Assembly (NCBI RefSeq): GCF_033439725.1
Contig: NW_026944390.1
Span: 1,798,001 to 1,862,000 of the forward strand
Length of the DNA: 64,000 nucleotides
Source: Neurospora tetraspora
Taxonomy: Eukaryota > Ascomycota > Sordariomycetes > Sordariales > Sordariaceae
Direction of reading: 5' to 3'
The notes below the pieces were generated by a model. That model did no database searches. It had not been told where the DNA came from and saw nothing but the letters and a program-made list of their open reading frames with translations. Each line of letters begins with the position of its first letter. The stretch's first letter is position 1. Both the position numbers and the translations under genes were made by a program. Of this stretch, positions 42,070-52,001 are shown piece after piece.

Positions 42070-43027
42070 ATGAGCGACGAGCGCGCTACCAGCAGCTCGA
42101 CCGCCGACGCAGCTATGTCCGTCCAACCCGCAATCCAAGCGTTCCGGCTTCGCGCGCTCCCGGTAGAGATTCAGCTCCAAATCTACCGCGATGCCTGGAC
42201 GCTCGCCCTGCCAGACGAAAACAATCCCAAGGCCTGGTTCTCAGAGGGCAGCCCACGCTCTCTCCAGCTGCGTGAGCAACTATCAGCAATCAGCGCCATG
42301 GGCGCCATGAGCCGCGAAATGAGAAGCCACGTTTATGCTGAGTTCTTCTCCCGCACTCAGGCGTACATCACCACCGACCGCCGCATTTCCACAGCCAGAA
42401 GGATGGTCGACGACTTCTGCTTGAGGAAGATCATGGGCATTTCTCCTCTCCTGAGAGAACAGCTTCAACATGTGTGTCTTGTGCTGTGCCATGGATCTGG
42501 AGTAACTGACGGGTCTCAGGGACCCTCGCGGGGGAAAAGAGCGTTAATGTGGCTGGCGAGCCTCAAGCGGTTGAAGACCTTGGATGTCGTCTTTGATCTA
42601 GTCGTAGGCAATCTAGGTCCAGGTCCCATGATTCATATTGGAGATGATGGGACTGTGATTGAAACTTGGCCGTTTCGATCTCCGTTTTTGGATGTGGAAG
42701 ATATTCGGCGTCTGCCGAAGCTGGACAAGTGGTTGCGAGATGGTACGTGCGTGGTGTGGGAAGCAAAGAAAGGGCCTTTTCTTGGGAGGAAACCCCGCAG
42801 CTCAAGGAACTCAAGGAGGAGTTTGAGAAGCTCGCGCCTGCCTCTGAGGTATGTTGTTTATCGGTTGCCTTTCCTACCTCTATGGTAATTTGACTGAGGG
42901 TGGTTAACTAACCAAGAATCTGTGTTCCGACGAACAACAGGACACGGAGCAGCGACGATACAAGTTTGACCAGCACATTGGCGTCAGGGATGAGTACGAC
43001 TGGCCTTCTCGTTCCTACCAAATCTGA
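42070..43027 (+). pseudogene. 2EXR-family gene with a frameshift
   Basis: Starts MSDERATSSSTADAAMSVQP and carries the core RALPVEIQLQIYRDAWTLAL, MGAMSREMRSHVYAEFFSRT and LKRLKTLDVVFDL. After RRLPKLDKWLRDG the frame drifts: the family block WEETPQLKELKEEFEKLAP is found one frame over, from about 42780 to the GTATGT donor at 42849. The last exon 42941-43027 is typical (DTEQRRYKFDQHIGVRDEYD, ending SRSYQI). The two exons total 866 bases, not a multiple of three, whereas intact relatives total 831, 831 and 2061. So a one-base net shift lies between about 42735 and 42780. Either a young pseudogene or a sequencing error; all else is intact. Confidence 0.75.
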
Positions 43028-43589
43028 ACGAGGTCATCTTCTTCCCATGAGTCGAGCCTACTGCTTTACTTTCTCGGCAACTATCAACCAGGACGCCTGC
43101 CATTGAACCACGGCCTCGACGTCAAGGAATCACTGGAAGTGGAAGTGTCAGAGGGACTCGTGCGGGGAATTTCTGTTTCATCTGGCATCGTGTTATGGAA
43201 AGGAGTGAAACACTGCCTGGGTGTCAGGTAATCGATCAGAGTCATAGCATGTACTTATCAGAAAGGACCTATAGAGGCAAGTGACCTGGGTGGAAAAGAT
43301 AGATAGAAATCCAAAAAAACTGGTCCTGGAAATAGACCGAACATGTACACGTAGAGTACCTTAACGACCCATATTCGGGCCTCAGTGTCTGCTCTTCCCC
43401 GTCGCTCCTTCCCGCCGTCGCCGCCTCTTCTTCCCGAAGCTGTTACCTGCCGCGCCTGCCTGCCGCACCTTCCTCCGAAATCATCATCCTCCCGGGAGTC
43501 TCGTCTACCCCACGTCATCCCAAGTCCCTACCCCGTCTTGCCTTGGGTATATATATAACCTCGCTCAACAGGCCCTTCTCCCGTGGTGT
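43028..43589. other. Spacer upstream of tRNA gene
   Basis: Short minus-strand frames only. A TATATATATA tract at 43547-43557 lies about 35 bases before the tRNA. Confidence 0.4.
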
Positions 43590-43683
43590 GGCCCGTTGGT
43601 GTAATGGTAACATTCCCGGCGTGGAAATTCCGCGTCTGCATACGTGCTGCAGGAAGACAACGGTTCGAGTCCGTTACGGGCCA
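43590..43683 (+). tRNA. tRNA gene, probably intron-containing, isotype unresolved
   Basis: The first seven bases GGCCCGT pair perfectly with ACGGGCC before the discriminator A at 43683. The T arm AACGG-TTCGAGT-CCGTT is perfect and contains the B box; the A box is TTGGTGTAATGG. Length is 94 bases, about 20 more than an intron-less type I tRNA, so an intron of roughly 20 bases in the anticodon loop is likely. A run of eight T at 43690-43697 serves as RNA polymerase III terminator. I could not fold a clean anticodon stem with U33, so I do not name the amino acid. Confidence 0.75.
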
Positions 43684-43689
43684 TTACCC

Positions 43690-43697
43690 TTTTTTTT
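43690..43697 (+). terminator. RNA polymerase III oligo-T terminator
   Basis: Eight T directly after the tRNA (6 bases past its 3' end). Confidence 0.7.
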
Positions 43698-44099
43698 GTT
43701 CTTTTGCTTTTTGCCTTTTGTGCGATGTTTGACATCATCATGACTGCTCTGTCTGCTCTTCCTTCGATCGTCAATCTCCATCCGACTCACTCCTCTGGCA
43801 GACGTCCTCCTTCCATTCCCAACACACTTCTTTCGCAGAGGTAACAAGGCTTGTCATGATGTTGCGACTGAAGATGCATTATGTATGGCCTAGGTATGGT
43901 AAACACCGAACATGCCCAGCATATTTGAGCATGAGACACAATCACAAAGAACACTTCCACAAACGAAGTCTCGTTCCGATGTAGGCACACCACAAGGAAT
44001 ATTACTGTTTTGACTTTTGTCAATGCCCTTGCGTGTATGGAAAGGCACTTCCCAAACAAGGCGCCTTGTCTGGGATAACCTCAGTGGTTGAAACAGGTA

Positions 44100-44340
44100 C
44101 AATGAAGTGTAATTGCGTTTCTGAAAACCATCTGACGTTCAAGTTCAAGGTATGCTGCCTCAACCGCTCTTTCCCAGAACATGCAGTCCAGGCTTTTGTT
44201 GTGGATCCTGCCCTGAAGTGCCCATTCACTGACTGGGCTCGCCTTCCCCGGCACTCCCGTCATGCATGCACCGTATTTCCAGACTGCCCTGCCCAGGTTT
44301 CTGTTTTCTCCTCTTCCGTTAACGCTGCAGACTCAAGCCC
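44100..44340 (+). pseudogene. Relic of a 2EXR gene 3' end upstream of the 44.5-kb copy
   Basis: This stretch resembles the end of the 35.2-kb gene and its flank: in both, a TGGGC...CGCC block is followed by CCGGCACTCCC, CTGCCCTG and TTTCTCCTCTTCCG. A frame reads ALKCPFTDWARLPRHS, similar in style to the last exon of the 6.2-kb gene (PEWPRLPRL). I interpret it as the leftover 3' exon and flank of a deleted family member. The evidence is short-range similarity only. Confidence 0.35.
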
Positions 44341-44515
44341 ATCCATCAGCTTCATCATTCACCCTCACCCTTCTCGAATCCTTCAAATTTGGGGCGGTAC
44401 GGCTTCGCTGGTCTGCTTCCTTTCAGAGACCAGCGCCTCTCTCTACATCTCTACATCCGATACCTCCGATCGCGTCGCCTTCTGACCGGCACATTCTCAA
44501 CAACGCCCTGACACT

Positions 44516-45571
44516 ATGTTTACCACTGAACAGGCCTCGAAGGCCTCGACAACTCCCTCCACATCAAGTCACGAACGCGTCCCTCCAGATTCAGTCAAGA
44601 ACGCAACACAAGAAATCCTAGCACGACCATCATCTCTTTTCCTGCGCTTGCCAATGGAGATCAAGCTCATGGTTTACCGGTATGCCTGGACAGTCGACCC
44701 TGAAGCAGACAAGTACCAGTGGCAGCGGTTTGTTCGTCAGTATGCTATTGAGTACGAGTACGATCCACTAAACGAAGATTTGGAAGACCAGCTCAAGGCA
44801 CTCCACACATTGGGTTCCATCTGCAAGAAAATACGGAGGGATGCCTACTAGATGTACTTTTCCCGCAGTCAGTTCCATTTCGAGTTTTGGCATGAGCCTC
44901 ACAGGAGAGGGCAAGGCCCCGAGAGCATGTTCCAGATCCGCCGCTTAAGAATTGCCCAACAGTCCGGCCTTCTTGGAGACAACCTTCAACATGTTTTGCT
45001 GCGTTGGGGGCCGATCTTTGAGGTCGAGATGCTCAATGTTGAGCTCGAGGTTATCAAATGGCTGGCGACCCTCAAACAGCTGAAGTCGCTGGAAATCATG
45101 TTCGCGGTATAGCCATATCAAAACGGAGTTGATCCATTGCTCTACAAACCTCCGAGGCTACACAATTGCCGTCATTACCGCAAGCGGAAAGACGCAATAG
45201 TGTCTCTACCACGATTTGAAAAGCTTGTCTTCAGCGTGGAGACACGACGTTACGTGGATTGCGTGAAGAGCACTCCATGGGTTCAAGACTTCATACGAGC
45301 TGTATCTGAGGAGATTGGTCCTACGTCTGAGGTACGTCGTCTTCCCCTTTTCTCCTCTGCCACAACCACAAAATTCTCAGTAAAGTCGCTAATATCGAAC
45401 ATGTCGACTGTTGTACAGGGAGAGGGACAGAAGACGTATAAGATCGAACACCATATCCACTACATGTTCCCCCAGTTCAAAACATACCAAATATGGCCAC
45501 TAACTCCGATGTCGACGAGTTCGATGTCTTCGCTGAACTGCAGCACAAATAGTGTTTCCAAGCAGCGTTGA
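44516..45571 (+). pseudogene. 2EXR-family gene with two in-frame amber codons
   Basis: ATG 44516 begins MFTTEQASKASTTPSTSSHE; the core is FLRLPMEIKLMVYRYAWTVD and LGSICKKIRRDAY. A TAG (44849-44851) follows exactly where relatives continue, and the same frame resumes MYFSRSQFHFEFW, HVLLRWGPIFEVE, LKQLKSLEIMFAV. A second TAG (45110-45112) is again followed by family sequence in the same frame (SLPRFEKLVFSVETRRYVDC). The donor GTACGT at 45332 and acceptor GTACAG lead to a last exon from 45419 (GEGQKTYKIEHHIHYMFPQF) that runs past the usual end to TGA 45571. Both ambers fit CAG-to-TAG changes, the CpA-to-TpA change made by RIP. Probably a recently inactivated copy. Confidence 0.78.
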
Positions 45572-47087
45572 CTCTCAACATTGCTCACGAGAAACCCCTA
45601 ACCGACCCATAATGCTGTTAATCCTGTATATCTCGGCAAACTACAAGATCAGCGTGCCATGTCTTTTCACACAGCCACTGGATTTCTTTTCCAGTGAGAG
45701 TTATGCCATTCTTATGGTCTTCACACAAGCGCCGATATTCTCAAAACCCTTCTCCAACTTGACGCCTGTTCTGCCGGGGAAGGATGAGTGTTGGACACAA
45801 AAGAAAGGAAGTTAGCAGCGGAGATAAATCAGGCGAGTAGCCGCAGAATGCACTGTAGAGCACATAGGGAAGGCCAAAAGCTGCCATACACCTTGGCTTG
45901 TGCGAATTCCATCAAAATGAATACAGCATCTCTCTTCAAGGGTTTTTTCATCCTCCCACTCCCTTCCCTGTGTCTCAATCCAGACTCCAGGCCCTCGTGT
46001 CCCAAGTTTAAGAACGTTCCTCCATCAGTTAACCCCCTATGGCCCAAAGCACATCAATATCTCACACAAGTCTGCGCGTGTTAACGTCGCAACCGACACT
46101 CGATTGTTTGACGTCCGAGAACTGAAGAGCTGAACGGTACCTCTAGGAAAGCAGATGAGACACTCGAATGGTCGTACATTGCACGGTGCGATCTTCGGCA
46201 GTAGGTTTCCCTTCTCTAGTGTTGGATGTGCAGGTTATCGTAACGGCGAAGTGGTTTGCTTGGTGTTAGGACAAACAAAGGACGACCCTACCCTGGCTTT
46301 CCGGCGGCACCAAGGGGTGGTGGCTTTGTCAGCAACATTCCAGTTGCTTTCTCTGTCGTGGCTGCTTGGAATCGTGACAGGATTGTGCTGCGGCACTGGT
46401 GCTTGTTGTGGGATATCTCATCACTCTTGATTAGACTATTGAGGTCGTTCGGATAATGTTAGCGGATACATATAGATGACGAGCATTATAAGCTAGAAAA
46501 GAATGTTTACTTTCTTTTAAGATAGATCGATCCCAGTTGTGACCTGCTCAAGATGTGCTTTGCCTGCCCCAATCCCTCGCCAACTTTGATATGCCATGTT
46601 TTCTGTAGACGTACCAACTGCCACGTGAGGCTCAAAAAGGGGGAGGGGTATCCGTGTGGCTAAACATCTAGTAAATTGGATGAACCTGTGGTGAAGTGAG
46701 GACGTGGCTCTACTAAGGAGAATGAGGCTGTATCCTCCCTCCTCCCGTGAACGAACTTCCAGTGAATGGTCTCCCCCCACTTAATAACCAAATCTTTCCA
46801 ATATACCGCCTTAGGTTTGTGGGGGATGGTTCACCATCACCCAGGTTTAATTTTCCAAAAAATTCTTCACCTTTCTTGAGGCTCTGCAGGTCACTTCACC
46901 CTGCATTAATATTGCCACACGATATTTATTACTTCCACATAAATAGAGGTATTTTCTATTTTATACCCCTCCTCTTTTTTTGACTTATCACCATCGGCCA
47001 TTAGACAACATTTGAAGATACTCGTGTCGCTGCACCTCTGGACTTGATACACCAAGTGCCTTTGCACACGACATCTTCTAAGCAACC
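45572..47087. other. Spacer before the large 2EXR gene
   Basis: No gene recognised; frames are short and overlapping. An AT-rich segment at 46905-46975 with ATAAATAG and TTTTATAC may be the core promoter of the next gene. Confidence 0.45.
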
Positions 47088-49240
47088 ATGTCTTTCTCCG
47101 GGGATTTCTACTTCGGAAATTGGAACGCCCCTCCTAGTCTAGCCTTAGGCAACGGCGATGGAGACGGCGGCTGGAACTTCGATGGCAATGCGGGCCCGGA
47201 CGACTACTTTAACTGGGACGACTGGGTCACTGGCATTTTGCCTAACGACAACTCGATTGCGGACAACTCTTTCATCGACAACCCGGTCATCGACAACCCG
47301 GTTGTAGGCAACTCGATTCCCGGCAACACCCTCAACGGCAACACCCTCAACGGCAACACCCTCAACCCAGCCATAGGCACCTCGGCCACAGGCAGCTGGG
47401 TTCCTGGCAACTCGGTTCAAGGCTGGAACTCAGCCACGGGTAACTATGTCATAGGTAACTCTGTCATAAACAACTCTATCGCAGGTAACTCCGTCACTAA
47501 CAACTCGATTATAGGCAATTCGACCACAGGCAACCAGGTCGTAGGCAATCCGGTTGTAGCCAGTGCTGTCGTGGGTAATCCGGTTGTAGCTAGTCCTGTC
47601 GTAGGCAATCCGGTCGTAGGCAACTCGGCCACAAGCAACTCGATTGCAGGCAACTCTGTCACGGGCAACTGGGTCGTAGGCAACTCTGTCACCGACAATT
47701 TCCACTTGGCTACGGCCAACCAGTTCGTGGCTAATCCTGTCGTAGGCCCCTCCGTTACGGGTCACCCGGCCACAGCCAATAATGCTCAACTTGTGTCTCT
47801 TATGGCCGCTCAACAGCAGGCCTATGCTCAGCGTGCTTATATGGCCTTTCAGCAGCAGCAGAGAGTTATTGTTACCGCCCAGGCCCAGGCTGCCGCTCAG
47901 GCTCAACTTCAAGCTGCCGCTCAGCAGCAGACTCCATCTGCTCTCAGGGCCGCTCGGCGGAAGCGGAGGGCTATTGCTGCCGCTAAGGCTCAGGCTGCCG
48001 CTCAGCTTGCTGCCGGTCAGGTTCCTGCCGCCGCGGCGTCGACCTCCTCCGGTACGCCTTCCTCGTCTTTCGCGCCTCACCCCTTTGTCGTCGTTCCATC
48101 CACTCTCAACCACCAGCCCATGAACAATGCCGTCACAGGCAACGTCGTTACCGGCAACTCGGCCTCCATCACCTCGACCCCAACCCCAGCCCCAGCCCCA
48201 GCCCCAAGCCCCTCGCGCCCCCTCCTCCCCCACGAGATCTTCCCCTTCATGAAGCTCCCCCAAGAGCTCCAGCTGATGATCTACCGCTACGTGTGGCACA
48301 CCACCCCCGACACCCCGCCCTCCGGCCAGTTTTCCTACCAGCAACACCTCCAATTCTACTCCTCCCCGCGCCACCTGCGCGCCCAGCTCCGCGGCCTCTT
48401 CAAGCTCGGCGCCATTTCCCAGGAAATCCGCAGTGTCGCTTACGCCGAGTACTTCGGCCGCACCCAGCTCTACCTGCGGTACGACGATTTTTTCCGCTGG
48501 AACTATTCCGACAGCTGGCACGGCAGCGACCAGCTGACGGCGTCGATGAACCTGCTCTGGCAGGACGCGACCTTGTCGCCGCTGTTGACGGAGTACGTGC
48601 AGCACGTGGCTTGGCACATCGGTCCGGTCCACAATAGCAAGTTGTGCGCGACCGAGCGGGCGGCGCTGAAGTGGCTTCAGGATTGCAAGAATGTCAAGAC
48701 GCTGGAGATCGTGGTGGCGATGCGGAGCACGCATGTCAGGCCGAAGGATGTCAGGGACTTGCTCAATGCTAGGGCGAGGTTTGCTAACGGGGTGGTGCCG
48801 TATTCGACGTTCAAGTTCTTTCGCTATTTCAAGTGGTCGATTAATCGGCTGGATGTGTTGCGGAAGAAGGGAAGTTTGGAGAAGGTGGTGTTCAGTGTTG
48901 AGCCGTTTGTGAATGAGAGTACAAGGGTTGCGGAACGGGGCACGATTGACTTGGAGGCGATGCTGGAGAGGTCGGAGTGGTTCCGGAAGTTCAAGAGGGA
49001 GGCGTTGGAGCACCTCCTTGGTCCCGTTCCTAAGAAGCGGAAGCTTGGTGCTAAGTCTGAGGTAAGTTCATTGTTATTTCCTTTCTTGGAGGAGATTGTT
49101 GTTGTCAAAGGGGTCTGTTCGTTTACTAACGCATGATTGTGGTTTTATAACAGAAGAAGACAGAGGAGCGCTCGTTCTACAAGATCGAACAGCATCTCGG
49201 CCACGTCAACCCCAAGTGGCATCGGTCTTACAAGATCTAA
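47088..49240 (+). CDS. 2EXR-family protein with N-terminal pentapeptide-type repeats, 686 aa
   Basis: Exon 1 is 47088-49061 (658 codons, AACCATG start) and exon 2 is 49154-49240; GTAAGT donor, ATAACAG acceptor, phase 0. Residues ~50-235 are about 30 tandem five-residue units of the type GN-S/P-V-x (GNSVI, NNSIA, GNSVT, GNPVV). Next come Gln/Ala-rich stretches (residues ~245-320, QQQQ, AQAQAAAQAQ, then an RRKRR basic cluster) and a Pro/Ala linker. The C-terminal half is a full 2EXR protein: PFMKLPQELQLMIYRYVWHT, LGAISQEIRSVAYAEYFGRT, HVAWHIGP, CKNVKTLEIVVAM, then a WF motif. Exon 2 encodes KKTEERSFYKIEQHLGHVNP and ends HRSYKI, the family tail. The repeat may form a beta-helix-like rod; that is inference from the five-residue period. 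Function unknown. Confidence 0.88.
47235..47790 (+). repeat. 15-bp coding tandem repeat (five-residue units)
   Basis: Imperfect units built on GGCAACTCGGT-type 15-mers encode the GNSVx array of the preceding gene. A cluster of three identical NGNTL-type units is at about 47326-47370. Confidence 0.85.
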
Positions 49241-49369
49241 CACCCGACCGCGTCGACCGCGTCCTCATCGCTAAGCCACAGTGACAACGGGCTGTGGGAC
49301 TTTTGCATCTTGCATCGAAAGCCCTGAGCCTCTTATCACAATCAGGATGCTGAAAGCCGCCAGCCGATT

Positions 49370-49590
49370 ACCCGGCTAGTGACGATCTACTCCTCGGGCG
49401 TCTGCCCACATCCCAACGTACCCAAACCCTTAACATACAATGCCAAGGCAGTGGAGAGGGAGGTCATCGTCCTCAACGAAATTTGGAGCAACACTGAGTG
49501 GTTCCAAGAGTTCCATGAGGAGGTTGAAGGCCTTACCTCTCGGCCTGGCGTTGGAGAGCATTACTTACAATGCTCTCTGTGACGCACGTC
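49370..49590 (+). pseudogene. 2EXR C-terminal fragment
   Basis: The plus strand reads VLNEIWSNTEWFQEFHEEVE then GLTSRPG, which matches the end of exon 1 in the family (WNDVDWFRSLVEDV, FPWFQELRQVFEHAP). There is no 2EXR core upstream. No last exon is found. It is the right-hand remnant of a further copy, ending the array. Confidence 0.55.
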
Positions 49591-50146
49591 ATGCTCAAAC
49601 AAGATTATTACCCAACTTTTCCGGCTAAGGGAGTAGTCGCTGGCAGGTAGATACTCATACCACATTCTACCTGGACACGACGCCCTGGCCAATGGAAGGT
49701 TCAACGGTCAGTTCGAAATGGGAACCGTCCGCTTCGAGATGGAGGAAGCCAAACAACGGATTCATCACATACATATAGCTAGGACCCAATCGACAGAGCC
49801 AAAAGAAAACATTAAATCATGTTGCTCGTATGCCTTGCGTTATTCGTGACATCTTCATGAGATGTGCGGCAGAAGGAATGTTGATTGCATAAGCAGATGT
49901 CATGGCAAGGTTTCAAATCAGACATGTGCCGCTTCGCTTCGTGCAAAAAGAAAGCCCATTGTTCAGCGAACAAAAGAAGCGCCTGGCAACCCTGGATAAC
50001 AAACATGTCGTGGACTTGCCCGGCGACAACGTGTATTGTAGTTACTGATCTTCGTGTTGTTAAGCCATTGAATGTCCACCAGCAGGTACACGCCATAGCC
50101 ACTCCCTCCTTCACTTCTTCGCAGCCTTGACAGCCTCGACTTCCTC
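49591..50146. other. Convergent region, no gene seen
   Basis: Between the 2EXR remnant (+) and the glutathione transferase (-). No motif found. Confidence 0.45.
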
Positions 50147-51442
50147 CTAGAGCGGCAGGATATCCGGCACCGGGCCCAACGGCGTGATCCCCTTGGGATT
50201 GATCTGAGGGTGCGAGCAAGTGTAGTGCTTCTTGATGTGCAAGAAGTTGGTCGTCTCGCGGAAGGCAGGGACGTTCCAGTATAGGTTTTGCATCCACCTG
50301 TTGATAGCCGGGTATCCCGACCGGATGTCGCGAATGTTGCACTTGAAGTGCTGGACGTAGACGGGGTCGAAGCGGATGATTGTCGGGAACCTGTTGTCAT
50401 CGTCAGCATCTCTTCATCTCCCGGGAGCAGGTGGGACAACTCACAATCTCACATCCACCTCCGTCAACCTCTCCCCAAACCAATACTCCCCCTTCCCCTT
50501 CTCTTGCACCTCCCTCAGATGCTTCTCGACCTTATCCAAACTCTCAAACAACTTGATCACATTCCTCTCATACGCCTCCTGCGTCGTCGCAAACCCGCTC
50601 TTATACACCCCATTGTTGATATCATGATAAACCCACTCATTGACCTCATCAATCTGCCCCCTCAAATCCTCCGGGTACAGATCCAACTCCCTAGCCTTGG
50701 CATCCTCGACAATCCCATCGAACTCGCTCCCCAACATCCTGATAATCTCACTACTCTCATTATTCACAATCCTCCCCTCCTTCTTATCAAACAGCACCGG
50801 CACCGTAAACCTTCCCTTATACTCCGGTTCCACACCGAAATACACCTCCCTCATGTACTTCTTGTCTCTCACCGCATCCGGCACCACCTGTTCCCCAGCC
50901 GCATCCCCGCCCTCCATTCCTTCCTCGGCAGTGGGGAACCGCCACCCCTTTTCGCCCATGTGCCAGTGCACGCTGCTAAAAGAAATGACATCCTCTAGCC
51001 CCTTGAGCTTGCGCACGATCAGGGCCCGCGTGGCCCACGGGCAGGCGTAGCTGACGTAGAGGTGGTAGCGGCCCGCTTCGGGGGGGAAGGGGGAGGATGG
51101 GTCGGAGCGCGAGATGAAGGAGCGGAAGGAGGAGACTTGGCGCTTGAATTCGCCGGTTTTGTCGTTGGGGTCTACCCAGTCGGTTATTTTGTCGTTGGTG
51201 GCCATTTTGGTGGTGGTGGTTGTTGGTAAGTTGTTGTTTGCGAGTGATGATGTTGTGAAGTTGTGTGTGGTGTCGTGGGGAGATGGGAACGGTTGAAATA
51301 GAGTTGAGATGTTCCGGGTTGAAGTTCGGACGACGGTTGAGCTGGGGGAGACAAGAGATGAAACAATGCTGCGGATGCTGCGGGGTCGAAGCACTGTTGG
51401 AGATCTCACTGCAGCGAGGTTGAGACGAAAGCGAAGGCTCAT
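50147..51442 (-). CDS. S-glutathionyl-hydroquinone reductase (ECM4/GTO, Xi-class GST), 413 aa
   Basis: Exon 1 is 50445-51442 and exon 2 is 50147-50390; GTGAGT donor, GACAACAG acceptor, total 414 codons. The thioredoxin-like domain has the Xi-class active site SYACPWATRAL with the catalytic Cys near residue 134; VPVLFDKKEGRIVNNESSEI binds glutathione in this family. Exon 2 supplies IRFDPVYVQHFKCNIRDIR and INPKGITPLGPVPDIL, the conserved C-terminal helical domain. These enzymes reduce glutathionyl-quinones with glutathione. The first ATG (51442) opens an Arg/Ser-rich, acid-free leader (MSLRFRLNLAAVRSPTVLRP), a mitochondrial targeting type; a second ATG at 51205 (MATNDKITDW) would give a 334-aa cytosolic form. 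The family call is strong. Confidence 0.92.
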
Positions 51443-52001
51443 GAGCAAGTGAGAAGTGTCTGAAGAGTCTCCAACGAACAAGACTCTCTTGAGAAGTTCA
51501 CAAGTGTAACAATGTTAATTGCACCATCATGTACAAAAAGTTGATTACGGTATATATACCGAGCTGCATCTAAAGCCCAAGACGTTGTTCCGTCAACATC
51601 CACCATGACGCTGACAAAGAAGACGCGCGATGTTTAGTCGCGGATTACTGAGCATGTTGACCTCACTGCACCCCATTGGCTGGTCTTGGTTCTTTGGTCC
51701 GATCGTGGCTGGTGCATTCGATTGACCTGATGTGGCTGGTGACACTGGCGTGGACGGTGCAGACCACGCGTCAAGCCTTGGTTCGTCAGAGTCATGTGAC
51801 TTTGCGTAGGCAACCAGGGATAAAAAGCCCGCACATCTCGCTCACGTGTGCGTGAACAACTCTCCACAAAGTCAACAAACGAGTCGAGCCCTCCACATCT
51901 CCATCGACGCCGCCCTCATCCAACTTCCGTCATCAATTGAATTCCAACAAACGCGATTGATTTACCCATCTTTTCATCCCTCACTTGACCCCGCCGTCGC
52001 C
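51443..52001. other. Divergent promoter, GST and 52-kb gene
   Basis: Transcription goes outward on both sides. A GTATATATAC tract at 51549-51558 could be a TATA box for the minus-strand gene. No gene seen. Confidence 0.45.

Noticed and set aside
47430-49013. 527-codon antisense frame across the 2EXR repeat gene
   Set aside because: Antisense shadow; the plus frame has the 2EXR motif, splice sites and repeat structure.
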